Source of the DNA: JBKHYJ01 sp046565505
GTDB lineage: Bacteria; Acidobacteriota; Blastocatellia; UBA7656
Assembly: GCA_046565505.1 (NCBI GenBank)
Contig: JBKHYJ010000091.1
Span: forward strand, 1-64,000
DNA length: 64,000 nt
Reading direction: 5' to 3'
The translations under genes and the position numbers were made by a program. Position 1 is the stretch's first letter. Every line of letters begins with the position of its first letter. A model generated the notes under the pieces. That model saw only the letters and a program-made list of their open reading frames with translations. It searched no databases and was not told where the DNA came from. Shown in pieces: positions 38,288 through 47,052 of this stretch.

Positions 38288-38329
38288 GTCAGGGCCGAAG
38301 CAGGGTGAATAGATCGTACCGGATGAGTT

Positions 38330-39511
38330 GTGAAAATAGGCATTTACAATGAACCGCCCGGCGGCGATGTCGGGGGCTCTGAGGTCTCTGTGGCGGTGCT
38401 CGCCGAGGCCCTGAAAGAGCGTCATGAAGTCGAGATCATACATCATAAGGAGTCGCTCACTTTAAACCTGCTTGCGGAAACCTCGGGCGCTAAGCTCAAT
38501 GGGGTCAGCATGCGCCGCGTAGAATACGTGCCGCATCCTTCCGGCGGCCCTCATAACCCCTTCAAGCGTTATCGGCTGGCGAGCGCATGGAATGGCGCGT
38601 TGAGCGAGCCGTACGACCTTTTTATTAACTTCACCCACGGCCTCCCGCCCTTCTGTCGCGCGCGCAAGGGGGTTCTTATGGTCCTGTTCCCGCTCGACGA
38701 GCCACCTCACCTCCAGGCTGGCGTGAGCGGCTACGCGAGCCCATTTACGAACTCTTCGACACGAATCAAACGCCTTTATCACGGCTGGGAGTGGAGACGC
38801 CGGATGGAGAGCTATCAGGTAAGGCTTGCGAATTCTCAATTCACGCGCGCATGGGCAAAGCGGCGCTGGGATATAGATTGCGAGGTGATTTATCCACCCA
38901 TAGACATTAATCATCGCACGGCCGAAAAGTCTGCGATTATCTTAAGCGTAGGCCGATTCACGACCACCGGGCACTCTAAGAAGCAGCTAGAGATGTTGGC
39001 GGCTTTCAAACAACTCTGTGACGATAGCCTTGACGGCTGGCAGTACGTTTGTGCCGGCGGCGTGAGCGGTTTGCCGCGCGACCGGGAATACTTCGCGGAG
39101 GCGCAGCGCATGGCCGAGCATGCCCGGTCGCGCGTGCTTGCCAACGTTGAGCGCGGCCGGCTGAGACGGCTCTACGAGGAAGCGAAGATTTTTTGGCACG
39201 CCGCCGGTTACGGCGAGGACGAGAATCAGCGCCCGGAGATGACGGAACATTTTGGCATGGCCACTGTAGAAGCGATGTCGGCCGGGTGCGTGCCCATCGT
39301 TATTAACAAAGGCGGGCAACGCGAGGTAATCCGGCATGGGGTGAACGGCTTTCTCTGGGACACGCTTGACGAGTTAAAGGAGTATACAGGGCTGGTTGCG
39401 CGCGACGAGAAGCTCAGGGCCCGGGTGGCGGATGCCGCCAGAGTCCGTTCCCATGATTTCAGCCGGGAAGAATACGTTAAACAGTTCCTGCGGGCATTGA
39501 ACTTGGGATAG
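38330..39511 (+). CDS. family 4 glycosyltransferase (ALG11-like)
   Basis: A 393-residue GT-B enzyme with a GTG start. It has PPGGDVGGSEVS near the N-terminus and a C-terminal ILSVGRFTTTGHSKKQ, IFWHAAGYGEDEN and HFGMATVEAMSAGCVPIV, close in pattern to the ALG11/mannosyltransferase type of GT4. It is the last gene of the glycan cluster before a 756-base gap. Confidence 0.88.
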   Translation: MKIGIYNEPPGGDVGGSEVSVAVLAEALKERHEVEIIHHKESLTLNLLAETSGAKLNGVSMRRVEYVPHPSGGPHNPFKRYRLASAWNGALSEPYDLFINFTHGLPPFCRARKGVLMVLFPLDEPPHLQAGVSGYASPFTNSSTRIKRLYHGWEWRRRMESYQVRLANSQFTRAWAKRRWDIDCEVIYPPIDINHRTAEKSAIILSVGRFTTTGHSKKQLEMLAAFKQLCDDSLDGWQYVCAGGVSGLPRDREYFAEAQRMAEHARSRVLANVERGRLRRLYEEAKIFWHAAGYGEDENQRPEMTEHFGMATVEAMSAGCVPIVINKGGQREVIRHGVNGFLWDTLDELKEYTGLVARDEKLRARVADAARVRSHDFSREEYVKQFLRALNLG

Positions 39512-40267
39512 ACCAAACAGCGCCTCGAATGCCCGGCGCGACGCCGGTAGTACGACACGGAGCGTCATCGGGTAGACGGTAGACCTGCGCCGGTGGCAGG
39601 CTGCCATTCCCTGCAGCCGAACGTACGAGCGGGAAATCCGTTGGCGGGCCATTGAAATGCTCCGTCCAAACCTCGACCGAAAGGGGGCAGGCCCAATTGT
39701 AGGCCAGCGCACAACTCTTGAGCCGCCGCGCCCCTTTCCGGCCTCTGCGACATGCCACTCGTTTGGTCTGCGATGCAAAGTACAGACTCTCCCGACCCGT
39801 TTTTAAGGCCATTTTATTGAGGTTTTTCGTCATTTCGCCTTTCGCGCGGGCGCGGCGCGGTCGGAAATGGGATTCATTTTTCGCCATTTCTTGACATTGG
39901 CTAAATGCCTTTAGTATACTGCGCGCCGACCTCAAGGCCGAAAAATCGATTGCTCATTTGATTGCAATACAATTGCGCGCTCTATTGAACACAAAGAACC
40001 GTGTGTAGATAAAGATTTCGGTGTCGGACGAGTTGAGCCTGCTGTAGCGGCTACCGAGATATAGTCCGCGCGTCCAAAAAGAGCGAGGCGCGTCAACGCG
40101 ATGTTCCAGTTACCAATGATTGATGCGCCCGGAAGAATAGCCGCGCCGCAGGATTAGAAAGCTCTCCACAGACATCATTATCGTGGGATCGGGCGATGAT
40201 GTTGAGCAGCAGGTCCGGGCTCACCACGCCACTCCGCCGGATGATTCGCATGTAAGGGGGATCGTTT
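39512..40267. other. intergenic region with long leader
   Basis: About 750 bases without a supportable gene. A promoter lies at 39891-39920, so the transcript of the next block would carry a leader of about 340 bases. Minus-strand frames here look like chance: basic, proline- and arginine-rich translations without a ribosome binding site. Confidence 0.5.
39891..39920 (+). promoter_or_regulatory. promoter of the carbamoyltransferase block
   Basis: TTGACA (39891-39896, perfect) and TATACT (39915-39920, 5 of 6) with an 18-base spacer. The next start codon on this strand is at 40268, giving a leader of about 340 bases. Confidence 0.6.
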
Positions 40268-41014
40268 ATGGGGATGTATCTTCGCCGATTCACGATCAGG
40301 TTGATGATCCCGGTAGTCTGGACTCTATCAAAGAAGCGGGCCGCGCGCGCCTTACAGACCTTCTCCGCCACCGAGGCGGACAGCGCATGGCAGTTCCTAT
40401 ACGTACTGGACAGAGTCGAAGACCCGAAGCTGAGGGCGGAGCTATTCCACAACGCTATGGAGGAGGTCTATCACTCGTCAGAGTTCGACAAGTTATCAAA
40501 GCTCTGTAGCGATCACATTTTGACCAAGCCGACGCCGGAGCGCGAGCCGATTTACGACCCTCAAAAGCCATTCGCCTCCTTCCTCGCGTATGTCTACGTG
40601 GGCGAGAAGGACGTTTACGATCAATTCGACGCCTACTCCGTCGCAATAAAGAAAGCCAGCATCACTGAGGGCGCGCAGCACACCATCTTTGACGAAGCGA
40701 AAGAAGACGAAGACGGCCACCTCGAACTGGCGAGGGAAGCGTTGATGAAAGAGTACAAATCATCCAGGGACGCCAACCGCGAGATTCTGAGGATAAGGGC
40801 AAGGCGCGCGTACAAAACATGGCTTCGGTTCTCGAAAAACCTTGGGGAATACAGCTCGGCGGTCCTGCTCAGCGTTTTGTACTTCGTCTCGGGGCCTTTC
40901 TTTATGATGACCTGTAAGAAGAGGATGAACGGGGCGGGAGAGGGACCCGAGTCGGCGCGGGGGGCCGCAGACTTTTCGCCCCCCGGCGAAGCAATTCCCG
41001 AAGGGCAACAGTAG
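40268..41014 (+). CDS. ferritin-like diiron protein A with C-terminal anchor
   Basis: A 248-residue helical protein. It shows the full diiron ligand pattern of a four-helix ferritin-like fold: Glu36, Glu66-x2-His69, Glu113 and Glu148-x2-His151. Residues about 197-215 are hydrophobic (AVLLSVLYFVSGPFFMM), followed by basic residues, so a membrane anchor is likely. AAGGGGG precedes the ATG. Such proteins oxidise or oxygenate substrates or scavenge peroxide. A divergent relative with a lost last ligand is encoded at 57698-58369, at the other end of this block. Function is inferred only at fold level. Confidence 0.7.
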   Translation: MGMYLRRFTIRLMIPVVWTLSKKRAARALQTFSATEADSAWQFLYVLDRVEDPKLRAELFHNAMEEVYHSSEFDKLSKLCSDHILTKPTPEREPIYDPQKPFASFLAYVYVGEKDVYDQFDAYSVAIKKASITEGAQHTIFDEAKEDEDGHLELAREALMKEYKSSRDANREILRIRARRAYKTWLRFSKNLGEYSSAVLLSVLYFVSGPFFMMTCKKRMNGAGEGPESARGAADFSPPGEAIPEGQQ

Positions 41015-41057
41015 TCATCTTTAGAATTCAGATTGAGATCGTAAGAACCCACGACCC

Positions 41058-42887
41058 ATGATAACTCTAGGCATTTCGGCATACTATCATGACTCTTCGG
41101 CGGCGCTGGTGTCGGGCGGAGAGGTGATAGCCGCCGCGGCCGAGGAGAGGTTCACGAGGCAGAAGCATGATTCAAACTTCCCCCGGTTCGCGATTGATTT
41201 TTGCTTGAACGAGGGGGGCCTCTCCGCGCAAGAAGTGGACCGGATCATCTTTTACGAAGAGCCTCACGTCAAGTTCACGCGCGTGCTCGCTTCGACCCTG
41301 AGCGTCTTCCCCTTCTCGCGGAGCGCCTTTGTGAGGTCCATGAGGGCGTGGGTAGGGGAAAAGCTGTGGACCAAGAACGAGATCAGCAAAAAGCTGAACG
41401 TTCATCCCAACAAGATACATTTCATCCCGCACCACCTCAGCCACGCCGCCCAGGCGTTCCTCACTTCCCCATTTGAAGAAGCGGCGGTGCTGACGGTAGA
41501 CGCGGTGGGGGAGTGGTCAAGCACGTCACTTTTTTCCGCCGGCCGGCGCGGGCAGCTAGAGCTTAAGCAGATCGACGATATACCCTACCCGCACTCGCTC
41601 GGCCTTGCGTATTCGGTCTTCACGGCGTTCCTCGGGTTCAGGCCGAATGATGGCGAATGCAGCACGATGGCTCTGGCGTCGTTCGGCAATCCCGTCTTCG
41701 CCGACGAGATCAGGAAGATCATTCGCGTCCAGCAGGACGGCAGTTACAGGCTGGACCAGTCATACTTCAATTTCAATCAATTCGGTGACACACCGTACTC
41801 GAACAAATTCATCAAAGTCTTCGGCCAGCCGCGCGGCTTCAAGCAAGGGCTCCCGTTCGATACGCTCGCGGATTCGCCCAATGGCAAATCGGTCGCGACC
41901 CGCGACCAGCAGCGTTACGCAGACATCGCCGCCAGCATTCAGCTCGTGCTGGAAGAAACGTTGCTCCAACTGGTCGGCAGGCTACACAAGATGACCGGCG
42001 CAAAGAACCTGTGCATGGCCGGTGGCGTGGCGCTCAATTGCGTCGCAAACAGCAGGATTCTGAAAGAATCCCCTTTCGAGAACACATTCATCCCGCCGGA
42101 CCCGGGCGATGGGGGCGCGGCCCTGGGCGCCGCACTTTACTCATCTTTTTCGAGCAATGGCGGGGCGACATGCCGGCCTCCGGGCGCGACCCCCTACACC
42201 GGCAAGCAGTACGCCACGGCGCGCGACGAGGCGATGCTGAGGCACATCGACCCCGCATCCTGGGCTTCGTACGCGATGGAAGGCAGCACGCGGCCCAAAG
42301 GCGTGAAACTGGATTTCAAGGCCCATGACCACTTTGAAGATATTATTCCCGGCGTGGTGGATGATTTAAGGGCCGGGAAGATAGTAGGGTGGGTTCAAGG
42401 GCGATTCGAGCAAGGGCCAAGAGCGCTGGGGAACCGTTCTTTGCTGGCTGATCCTAAAAACCTGGCCGCGGCGAGGAGGATGAGTGAGACCGTAAAGAGC
42501 AGGGCCTCATTCCGGCCTTATGCCTTCACGGTGGCAGAGGAGGACGCCGGCAACGCCCTGGAGATTGGCGGCAAACCACAGAGTAGTTTCAAGTGGATGC
42601 AAATGGTGGCCAAGGTCAAGCAGGAGGCCGCGCCCTCCGTCAGAGCGGCCATACACTCCGACGGTACGACGCGCCCGCAGATATGCTCGAAGCGCGATAA
42701 CGAGCGTTACCACGCGCTCCTGAGCGCATACGGGCAAGCCGCGGGGCTCTCCGCCTTGCTCAACACTTCTTTTAACGAGAGCGGCTACCCGATTGTAAGC
42801 TCCCCGACCGACGCGCTATTGGTCTTCGCGAGGACTGATATAGACACGGTCGTTATTAATAACCTGGTTGTGAGGAAGGTGTTTTAA
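41058..42887 (+). CDS. carbamoyltransferase (NodU/CmcH family), copy 1
   Basis: A 609-residue O-carbamoyltransferase. The N-terminal domain has GISAYYHDSSAAL, AAEERFTRQKHD, HHLSHAAQAF and TVDAVGEW, the metal and carbamoyl-adenylate site of the YrdC-like/Kae1-like fold in this family. The C-terminal domain has WVQGRFEQGPRALGNRS and LNTSFNESGYP. It uses carbamoyl phosphate and ATP to carbamoylate a hydroxyl group, often of a sugar. It is one base from the small membrane protein gene that follows, and a related copy at 44929-46839 repeats the arrangement. Confidence 0.93.
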   Translation: MITLGISAYYHDSSAALVSGGEVIAAAAEERFTRQKHDSNFPRFAIDFCLNEGGLSAQEVDRIIFYEEPHVKFTRVLASTLSVFPFSRSAFVRSMRAWVGEKLWTKNEISKKLNVHPNKIHFIPHHLSHAAQAFLTSPFEEAAVLTVDAVGEWSSTSLFSAGRRGQLELKQIDDIPYPHSLGLAYSVFTAFLGFRPNDGECSTMALASFGNPVFADEIRKIIRVQQDGSYRLDQSYFNFNQFGDTPYSNKFIKVFGQPRGFKQGLPFDTLADSPNGKSVATRDQQRYADIAASIQLVLEETLLQLVGRLHKMTGAKNLCMAGGVALNCVANSRILKESPFENTFIPPDPGDGGAALGAALYSSFSSNGGATCRPPGATPYTGKQYATARDEAMLRHIDPASWASYAMEGSTRPKGVKLDFKAHDHFEDIIPGVVDDLRAGKIVGWVQGRFEQGPRALGNRSLLADPKNLAAARRMSETVKSRASFRPYAFTVAEEDAGNALEIGGKPQSSFKWMQMVAKVKQEAAPSVRAAIHSDGTTRPQICSKRDNERYHALLSAYGQAAGLSALLNTSFNESGYPIVSSPTDALLVFARTDIDTVVINNLVVRKVF

Positions 42888-42888
42888 A

Positions 42889-43095
42889 ATGAGCGAGAGT
42901 AATGAAGGCTATCGTCCTAAGGGCGCCGTTTTAGGCATTGCTCTGAACTCCTCGTTGCTCGTCATAAAGGCGCTTTTCGGGGCCAGGCTGGGCGCGCTGT
43001 CGCCATTAGTCGTCGTGCTGCTCGTGCTAGCCCTCATCCTGGCGCTGCTTGCTCTTGTATCACCAATCGCCCCGTTCGTTTATCCCTTGTTCTAG
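42889..43095 (+). CDS. small membrane protein, SxtK/DUF5989-like, copy 1
   Basis: A 68-residue protein with one strongly hydrophobic helix (about residues 39-61, VVVLLVLALILALLALV) and the C-terminal ending AP-x-VYPL. Small proteins of this kind (DUF5989, including SxtK of saxitoxin clusters) are regularly encoded beside carbamoyltransferases; their role is unknown, perhaps recruiting the enzyme to the membrane. It begins one base after the carbamoyltransferase stop. The C-terminal motif is shared with the copy at 46760-46966. Confidence 0.75.
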   Translation: MSESNEGYRPKGAVLGIALNSSLLVIKALFGARLGALSPLVVVLLVLALILALLALVSPIAPFVYPLF

Positions 43096-43134
43096 CTCGA
43101 CGGGGTGTAGCGACACACGCCATTGTTAGACGAG

Positions 43135-44214
43135 ATGGATGCAGGCTCGCAAACCATAGACCTGCTGGTCGAAGACTTGCTCTTCAGCCCCGACCTGTTT
43201 CTTCGCGAGCTGGATCAGGAGCGGCGGACGGCCACTTTTATAATGATGAACCGGGCCAACTACGTCCGCTCATCGTTCCTGGATGATCGCGCCATAAGGG
43301 ATAATCTGTCGGATTACCAGTTGGACCTGGACGAGCTTCTGGGCGTCTACGAATCGAGTGCCGTCCGCACCCACCCGGTACATTACATTTTTCACATGGG
43401 TTTCGGCTGTTCGACGCTACTGGCGCGGTGCCTGGAGAGCGTAAAAGGGTGCTTCGTTTTGAAAGAGCCTTTGGCCCTACATCAACTGGCCGCGGCGAGG
43501 TCAGGGATTGACGGCGCGCCTGACGCCCTGCGCTCATGGCAGAAGACGCTCCGGCTGGCGGTGAGCTTGCTATCAAAGACCTACACCCCTTCTGATGTCG
43601 TAATAATAAAGGCGGATTGTGCGGCCGTAATGGATGACCTGCTTGACCTTCACGACGAATCTCGCGGGCTGTTCCTGTACTCTGAGGGGCCAAGCTTTCT
43701 AGTTTCCATCTTGAAATCTCATGAACGGCGCGAATGGGTGAGGAGGCGGCTGAGTGAATCTTTGAGGCGGGCCGGCCGGTCCGGCGATGGCGGCTCCCTT
43801 TTGAATGCGAATGTAAATCATTTAAGCGACGCGGAAGCGGCGGGCCTGTTCTGGCTGACTCAAATATTCATCTACCGCAAGCTGCAAGCCTCTTATGACT
43901 CGCGCCTGCTGGCCTTGAACGGCGATGAGTTTGTCGAGTCGCCATACGAAGCGATCTCGGAGGTATTGAAACACCTCGGCTTAAAAGGGGTGGGCCGCCG
44001 ATGGTTCGAGCGCGCCTGCGGCGGCGTTCTCGCCAATCACTCCAAGACGCCCGGCATTAGGTACGATCGGCGCGCGCGAAAACAGGAATTAGAAACACTC
44101 TTCTTGACCTTTAAGGACGAGTTGAAACGGGGGGAGGCGTTCGTGAACGCGATGCTCGACAGGCTGGGATGGGCAGAGATTGTACCGCGGGCGCCGCGTC
44201 AGAAAGATTACTAG
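43135..44214 (+). CDS. sulfotransferase-like P-loop protein
   Basis: A 359-residue protein from this ATG (a TTG at 43123 would add four residues). HPVHYIFHMGFGCSTLLARCL near residue 80 resembles the P-loop-like PAPS-binding strand-loop of sulfotransferases, and a later FLYSEGPSFLVSILKS and RREWVRRR fit the second PAPS motif. No membrane segment. It would transfer sulfate from PAPS to a hydroxyl group. The match is at fold level, and other P-loop transferases remain possible. It follows the first carbamoyltransferase/small-protein pair. Confidence 0.55.
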   Translation: MDAGSQTIDLLVEDLLFSPDLFLRELDQERRTATFIMMNRANYVRSSFLDDRAIRDNLSDYQLDLDELLGVYESSAVRTHPVHYIFHMGFGCSTLLARCLESVKGCFVLKEPLALHQLAAARSGIDGAPDALRSWQKTLRLAVSLLSKTYTPSDVVIIKADCAAVMDDLLDLHDESRGLFLYSEGPSFLVSILKSHERREWVRRRLSESLRRAGRSGDGGSLLNANVNHLSDAEAAGLFWLTQIFIYRKLQASYDSRLLALNGDEFVESPYEAISEVLKHLGLKGVGRRWFERACGGVLANHSKTPGIRYDRRARKQELETLFLTFKDELKRGEAFVNAMLDRLGWAEIVPRAPRQKDY

Positions 44215-44423
44215 CAGGCGTCGCCGGGCGATTCAAACTTCTAAGAGGCTCGGAAAAGGTTTTGTGCTTCAGGTCACGGAATCTCCTGTGTTTGCCGTCG
44301 CGCGCGGGCGGCGGTCATGACCCCTGCGGACGTTACAGGCCGCGGCTAAATGGTGATAAATGCACTGTATTACGACACCCATTCGGGAGGGTAAAAATCG
44401 CGGATTCGTCAAATAATTTTTGA

Positions 44424-44452
44424 TTGACAAGTAAGCAAACTCACTATATCAT
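44424..44452 (+). promoter_or_regulatory. promoter of the second carbamoyltransferase unit
   Basis: TTGACA (44424-44429, perfect) and TATCAT (44447-44452, 4 of 6) with a 17-base spacer, in an AT-rich patch that is unusual for this window. Confidence 0.5.
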
Positions 44453-44632
44453 CGGCGTGCCTTGGGATCTGATTATCAACGTACCTTTGAGTTTCCAAAA
44501 CAGAAATATTTAAAGAAAAGCCAAAATTTTTTATTTCAGGCTCGTCGCGGCACTTGTAACCTCACCGAGCAGCGCTGAATGATCGTCCGTGATGTTGCTG
44601 TTTTGTCAATCTAGTCACTTAGTTTAAACGGC

Positions 44633-44652
44633 GAGCCTGCCATCGCAGGCTC
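44633..44652 (+). repeat. perfect 8-bp hairpin in the leader
   Basis: GAGCCTGC (44633-44640), loop CATC, GCAGGCTC (44645-44652). No T run follows, so it is not a terminator of the usual kind. It lies in the leader of the second carbamoyltransferase unit and may be a structural or regulatory element. Confidence 0.45.
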
Positions 44653-44928
44653 AGCATCGGCATTGCGCAAAGCCGGCCGTATGGCCTGTGTAGCGATTGT
44701 CAGAGTAGGCGCTTCGCCTTGTTCGCACGTTCCGACTTGCCGGCGGCCGCGCCTTGCCTCGGCAGGGCCAATGAAGTAGCGCCGGCGAAGTGGTTGCCCG
44801 TTTCGCCCGTATCAACTCTGTAAATTTCCGGCGCACAGTAAAACCATTCGGTTGCAGTTGATGAAATGGCTTGCCGCGTCCACGGTCATGCAGAATATCT
44901 AAGGCATCTCGAAAGCCCGGAGAGCAAC

Positions 44929-46839
44929 ATGAGCGCTTCGATAAAGCGAGTCCTTGGCATATCCGGGTATTACCATGATGCCTCGGCCGCCCTGGTTGCT
45001 GACGGGGAGGTTGTCGCCGCCGCTTCCGAGGAACGATTCACCCGCCTGAAACACGATTCCAACTTCCCTCACTTCAGCATTAATTTTTGCCTTGAGCGCG
45101 CGGGCATAACGCCTGACCAATTGGATGCCGTCGTCTTCTATGAAGACCCTTACCTGAAATTCACGCGCGTTGTGGCCTCGACACTGGCCGGCTTCCCTCA
45201 TTCGCGACGCCCGTTCGTCGGCGCGATTAAGGAGTGGGTCCGCAAAAAGCTGTGGCTGCAAAGTCAAATCAGTTCCGAGCTGGGGCTGCACCCCGGCAAA
45301 ATCCGGTTCGCCGCGCACCACCACAGTCATCTCGCGCAGGCTTTTCTAGCCTCTCCATTTGATGAGGCGGCCATCGTGACGATAGATGCGGTGGGCGAAT
45401 GGACCTGCACGTCAATCGGCCGCGGCTCGCGCGGCGACAAGCGCGCTGTGATTCCCCTGGAGTCCGTATCGTACCCTCATTCCCTTGGGCTGGCTTACGC
45501 CGCCTTTAGCGCGTTCCTGGGGTTTCGCCCTAACGATGGCGAGGCAAGCACGATGGCTTTAGCAGCTTTCGGCAGGCCCACCTACGTCGATGAAGTGCGC
45601 CGCGTCATACGGATAAACCCGGACGGGACCTACAAGCTTAACCACCGCATGTTTGATTTTCTATGCTCCGACGATGGCCTGTTCGGCAAGGATTTTATCC
45701 GAGTATTTGGCCGCCCGCGCGATCACCGTAGCGAGCTTCCATTCGATTCCTTGAGCGACGACTTCTTAACTGGCCGCGCGAGTGAGGACCACCAGCGTTT
45801 TGCCGACATCGCCGCCAGCGTACAACACGTGCTTGAAGAGGCGGTGGTCGCCCTGGCGGACAGGGCGTGGCGGCTGACGAAGTCCAAAAACCTTTGCCTC
45901 GCCGGAGGGGTCGCCCTGAATGCGGTGGCAAATACCAGGGTCATCGAACAGTCTCATTTCCAGGATGTTTTCATCCCGCCCGACCCCGGCGATGGCGGCG
46001 CCGCACTGGGCGCGGCGCTTCTCGAATACTGTCGCCTTTCGGGCGATTGCCGCCCAATGAAACTGGCCCCGTGGCTCGGCCAGAGTTATGAGGCCGATGG
46101 GCTTGTGCCGATGCTTGAACGCTCCGCCGAGGAAGAGGCGTGTCTCAAAATGCCCAGGGGAGCCGGCCTGGGCCGGGACACTGTGAGCAGCGAATCGTTT
46201 GGCTCTTTCGACGATCTGATCGAAGAGGTCGCGGACGACCTCGAAGCGGGCCTGATCGTCGGCTGGTTCCAGGGCCGGTTCGAGCTAGGGCCGCGCGCGC
46301 TCGGTAACAGGTCCATCCTGGCAGACCCTTCTAATCTCACATGCATCCGCAGGTTGAGCGAGCGCGTGAAGAAGCGCGCCAGGTTCCGGCCCTACGCGCT
46401 AGCGATCCGGGAAGAGGATGTCGCCATCGGGTTTGACTTCGGCGGCCCCATCCCGCGATGCGCGCGTTGGATGCAGATGGTTAAGCCCGTGCGGCCTGAG
46501 ATCGAACCCCTGGTCCGGGGCGCGATTCATGTAGATCATACGACACGCCTGCAAGTGTGTTCCTCAGACGACAACCCGCGCTTCCACCAACTGCTTTGCG
46601 CTTTCGGGCGTCGTCGCGGGCTCGGGGCCTTGCTCAACACGTCTTTCAACGAGGCGGGCTACCCCATGCTGGCCTCACCTGTCGAAGCCTTGCTCGTCTT
46701 CGCAAGGACGGACATGGATGTCCTCGTCATCAACAATCTAGTTATTCGGAGAGCACGTCATGGCAGTCAATACACGATCCGCGCAACCGGCAACCACCTG
46801 GCTGTGGGTGGGATGGCACGCAGTGAAGTCGATTTTTAA
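44929..46839 (+). CDS. carbamoyltransferase (NodU/CmcH family), copy 2
   Basis: A 636-residue paralog of the 41058-42887 enzyme, with the same motifs: GYYHDASAAL, ASEERFTRLKHD, HHHSHLAQAF, TIDAVGEW, GRFELGPRALGNRS and LNTSFNEAGYP. I chose the ATG at 44929; an upstream in-frame ATG at 44866 would add 21 residues without family support. Compared with copy 1, which stops soon after NNLVVRK, this protein runs about 25 residues further, and that tail is encoded in the 80 bases that overlap the next gene in another frame. It probably carbamoylates a second position or product. Confidence 0.92.
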   Translation: MSASIKRVLGISGYYHDASAALVADGEVVAAASEERFTRLKHDSNFPHFSINFCLERAGITPDQLDAVVFYEDPYLKFTRVVASTLAGFPHSRRPFVGAIKEWVRKKLWLQSQISSELGLHPGKIRFAAHHHSHLAQAFLASPFDEAAIVTIDAVGEWTCTSIGRGSRGDKRAVIPLESVSYPHSLGLAYAAFSAFLGFRPNDGEASTMALAAFGRPTYVDEVRRVIRINPDGTYKLNHRMFDFLCSDDGLFGKDFIRVFGRPRDHRSELPFDSLSDDFLTGRASEDHQRFADIAASVQHVLEEAVVALADRAWRLTKSKNLCLAGGVALNAVANTRVIEQSHFQDVFIPPDPGDGGAALGAALLEYCRLSGDCRPMKLAPWLGQSYEADGLVPMLERSAEEEACLKMPRGAGLGRDTVSSESFGSFDDLIEEVADDLEAGLIVGWFQGRFELGPRALGNRSILADPSNLTCIRRLSERVKKRARFRPYALAIREEDVAIGFDFGGPIPRCARWMQMVKPVRPEIEPLVRGAIHVDHTTRLQVCSSDDNPRFHQLLCAFGRRRGLGALLNTSFNEAGYPMLASPVEALLVFARTDMDVLVINNLVIRRARHGSQYTIRATGNHLAVGGMARSEVDF

Positions 46840-46966
46840 GGCGTTCTTCAGCGTAGGCATGGGTTGGCTCGTGCCGCTGATTTTTTTGATACTTCTGATC
46901 GCGCTAATACTGGTCGCGCTGGCATCAACCGGGGCGCTTGCGCCTCTGGTGTATCCGCTCGTTTGA
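46760..46966 (+). CDS. small membrane protein, SxtK/DUF5989-like, copy 2
   Basis: A 68-residue protein with one hydrophobic helix (about residues 37-59, LVPLIFLILLIALILVALA) and the same AP-x-VYPL ending as the copy at 42889-43095. GGAGAG stands 7 bases before the ATG although this lies inside the carbamoyltransferase coding sequence, which supports the start. The N-terminal 30 residues differ from copy 1. It overlaps the end of the second carbamoyltransferase by 80 bases. Confidence 0.75.
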   Translation: MAVNTRSAQPATTWLWVGWHAVKSIFKAFFSVGMGWLVPLIFLILLIALILVALASTGALAPLVYPLV

Positions 46967-47052
46967 TTCCCCGGCGGCTCGCTGTGCCGGCTTTATTGAG
47001 CTGATCGCGCCTCCCTCAATCGTTGAGGGTGAGCTAAGGCGGGTAAGAATTT

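Larger units (their letters stand above)
44215..44928. other. intergenic region with promoter and long leader
   Basis: About 710 bases without a supportable gene, between the sulfotransferase-like gene and the second carbamoyltransferase. It includes an AT-rich part, a promoter (44424-44452) and a perfect 8-bp hairpin (44633-44652), so the second half of the block is transcribed from its own promoter with a leader of about 470 bases. Confidence 0.5.

Noticed and set aside
39477..39935. 152-residue minus-strand frame between the two clusters
   Set aside because: Arginine- and proline-rich translation running into the end of the glycosyltransferase gene, and no ribosome binding site; typical of chance frames in GC-rich DNA.
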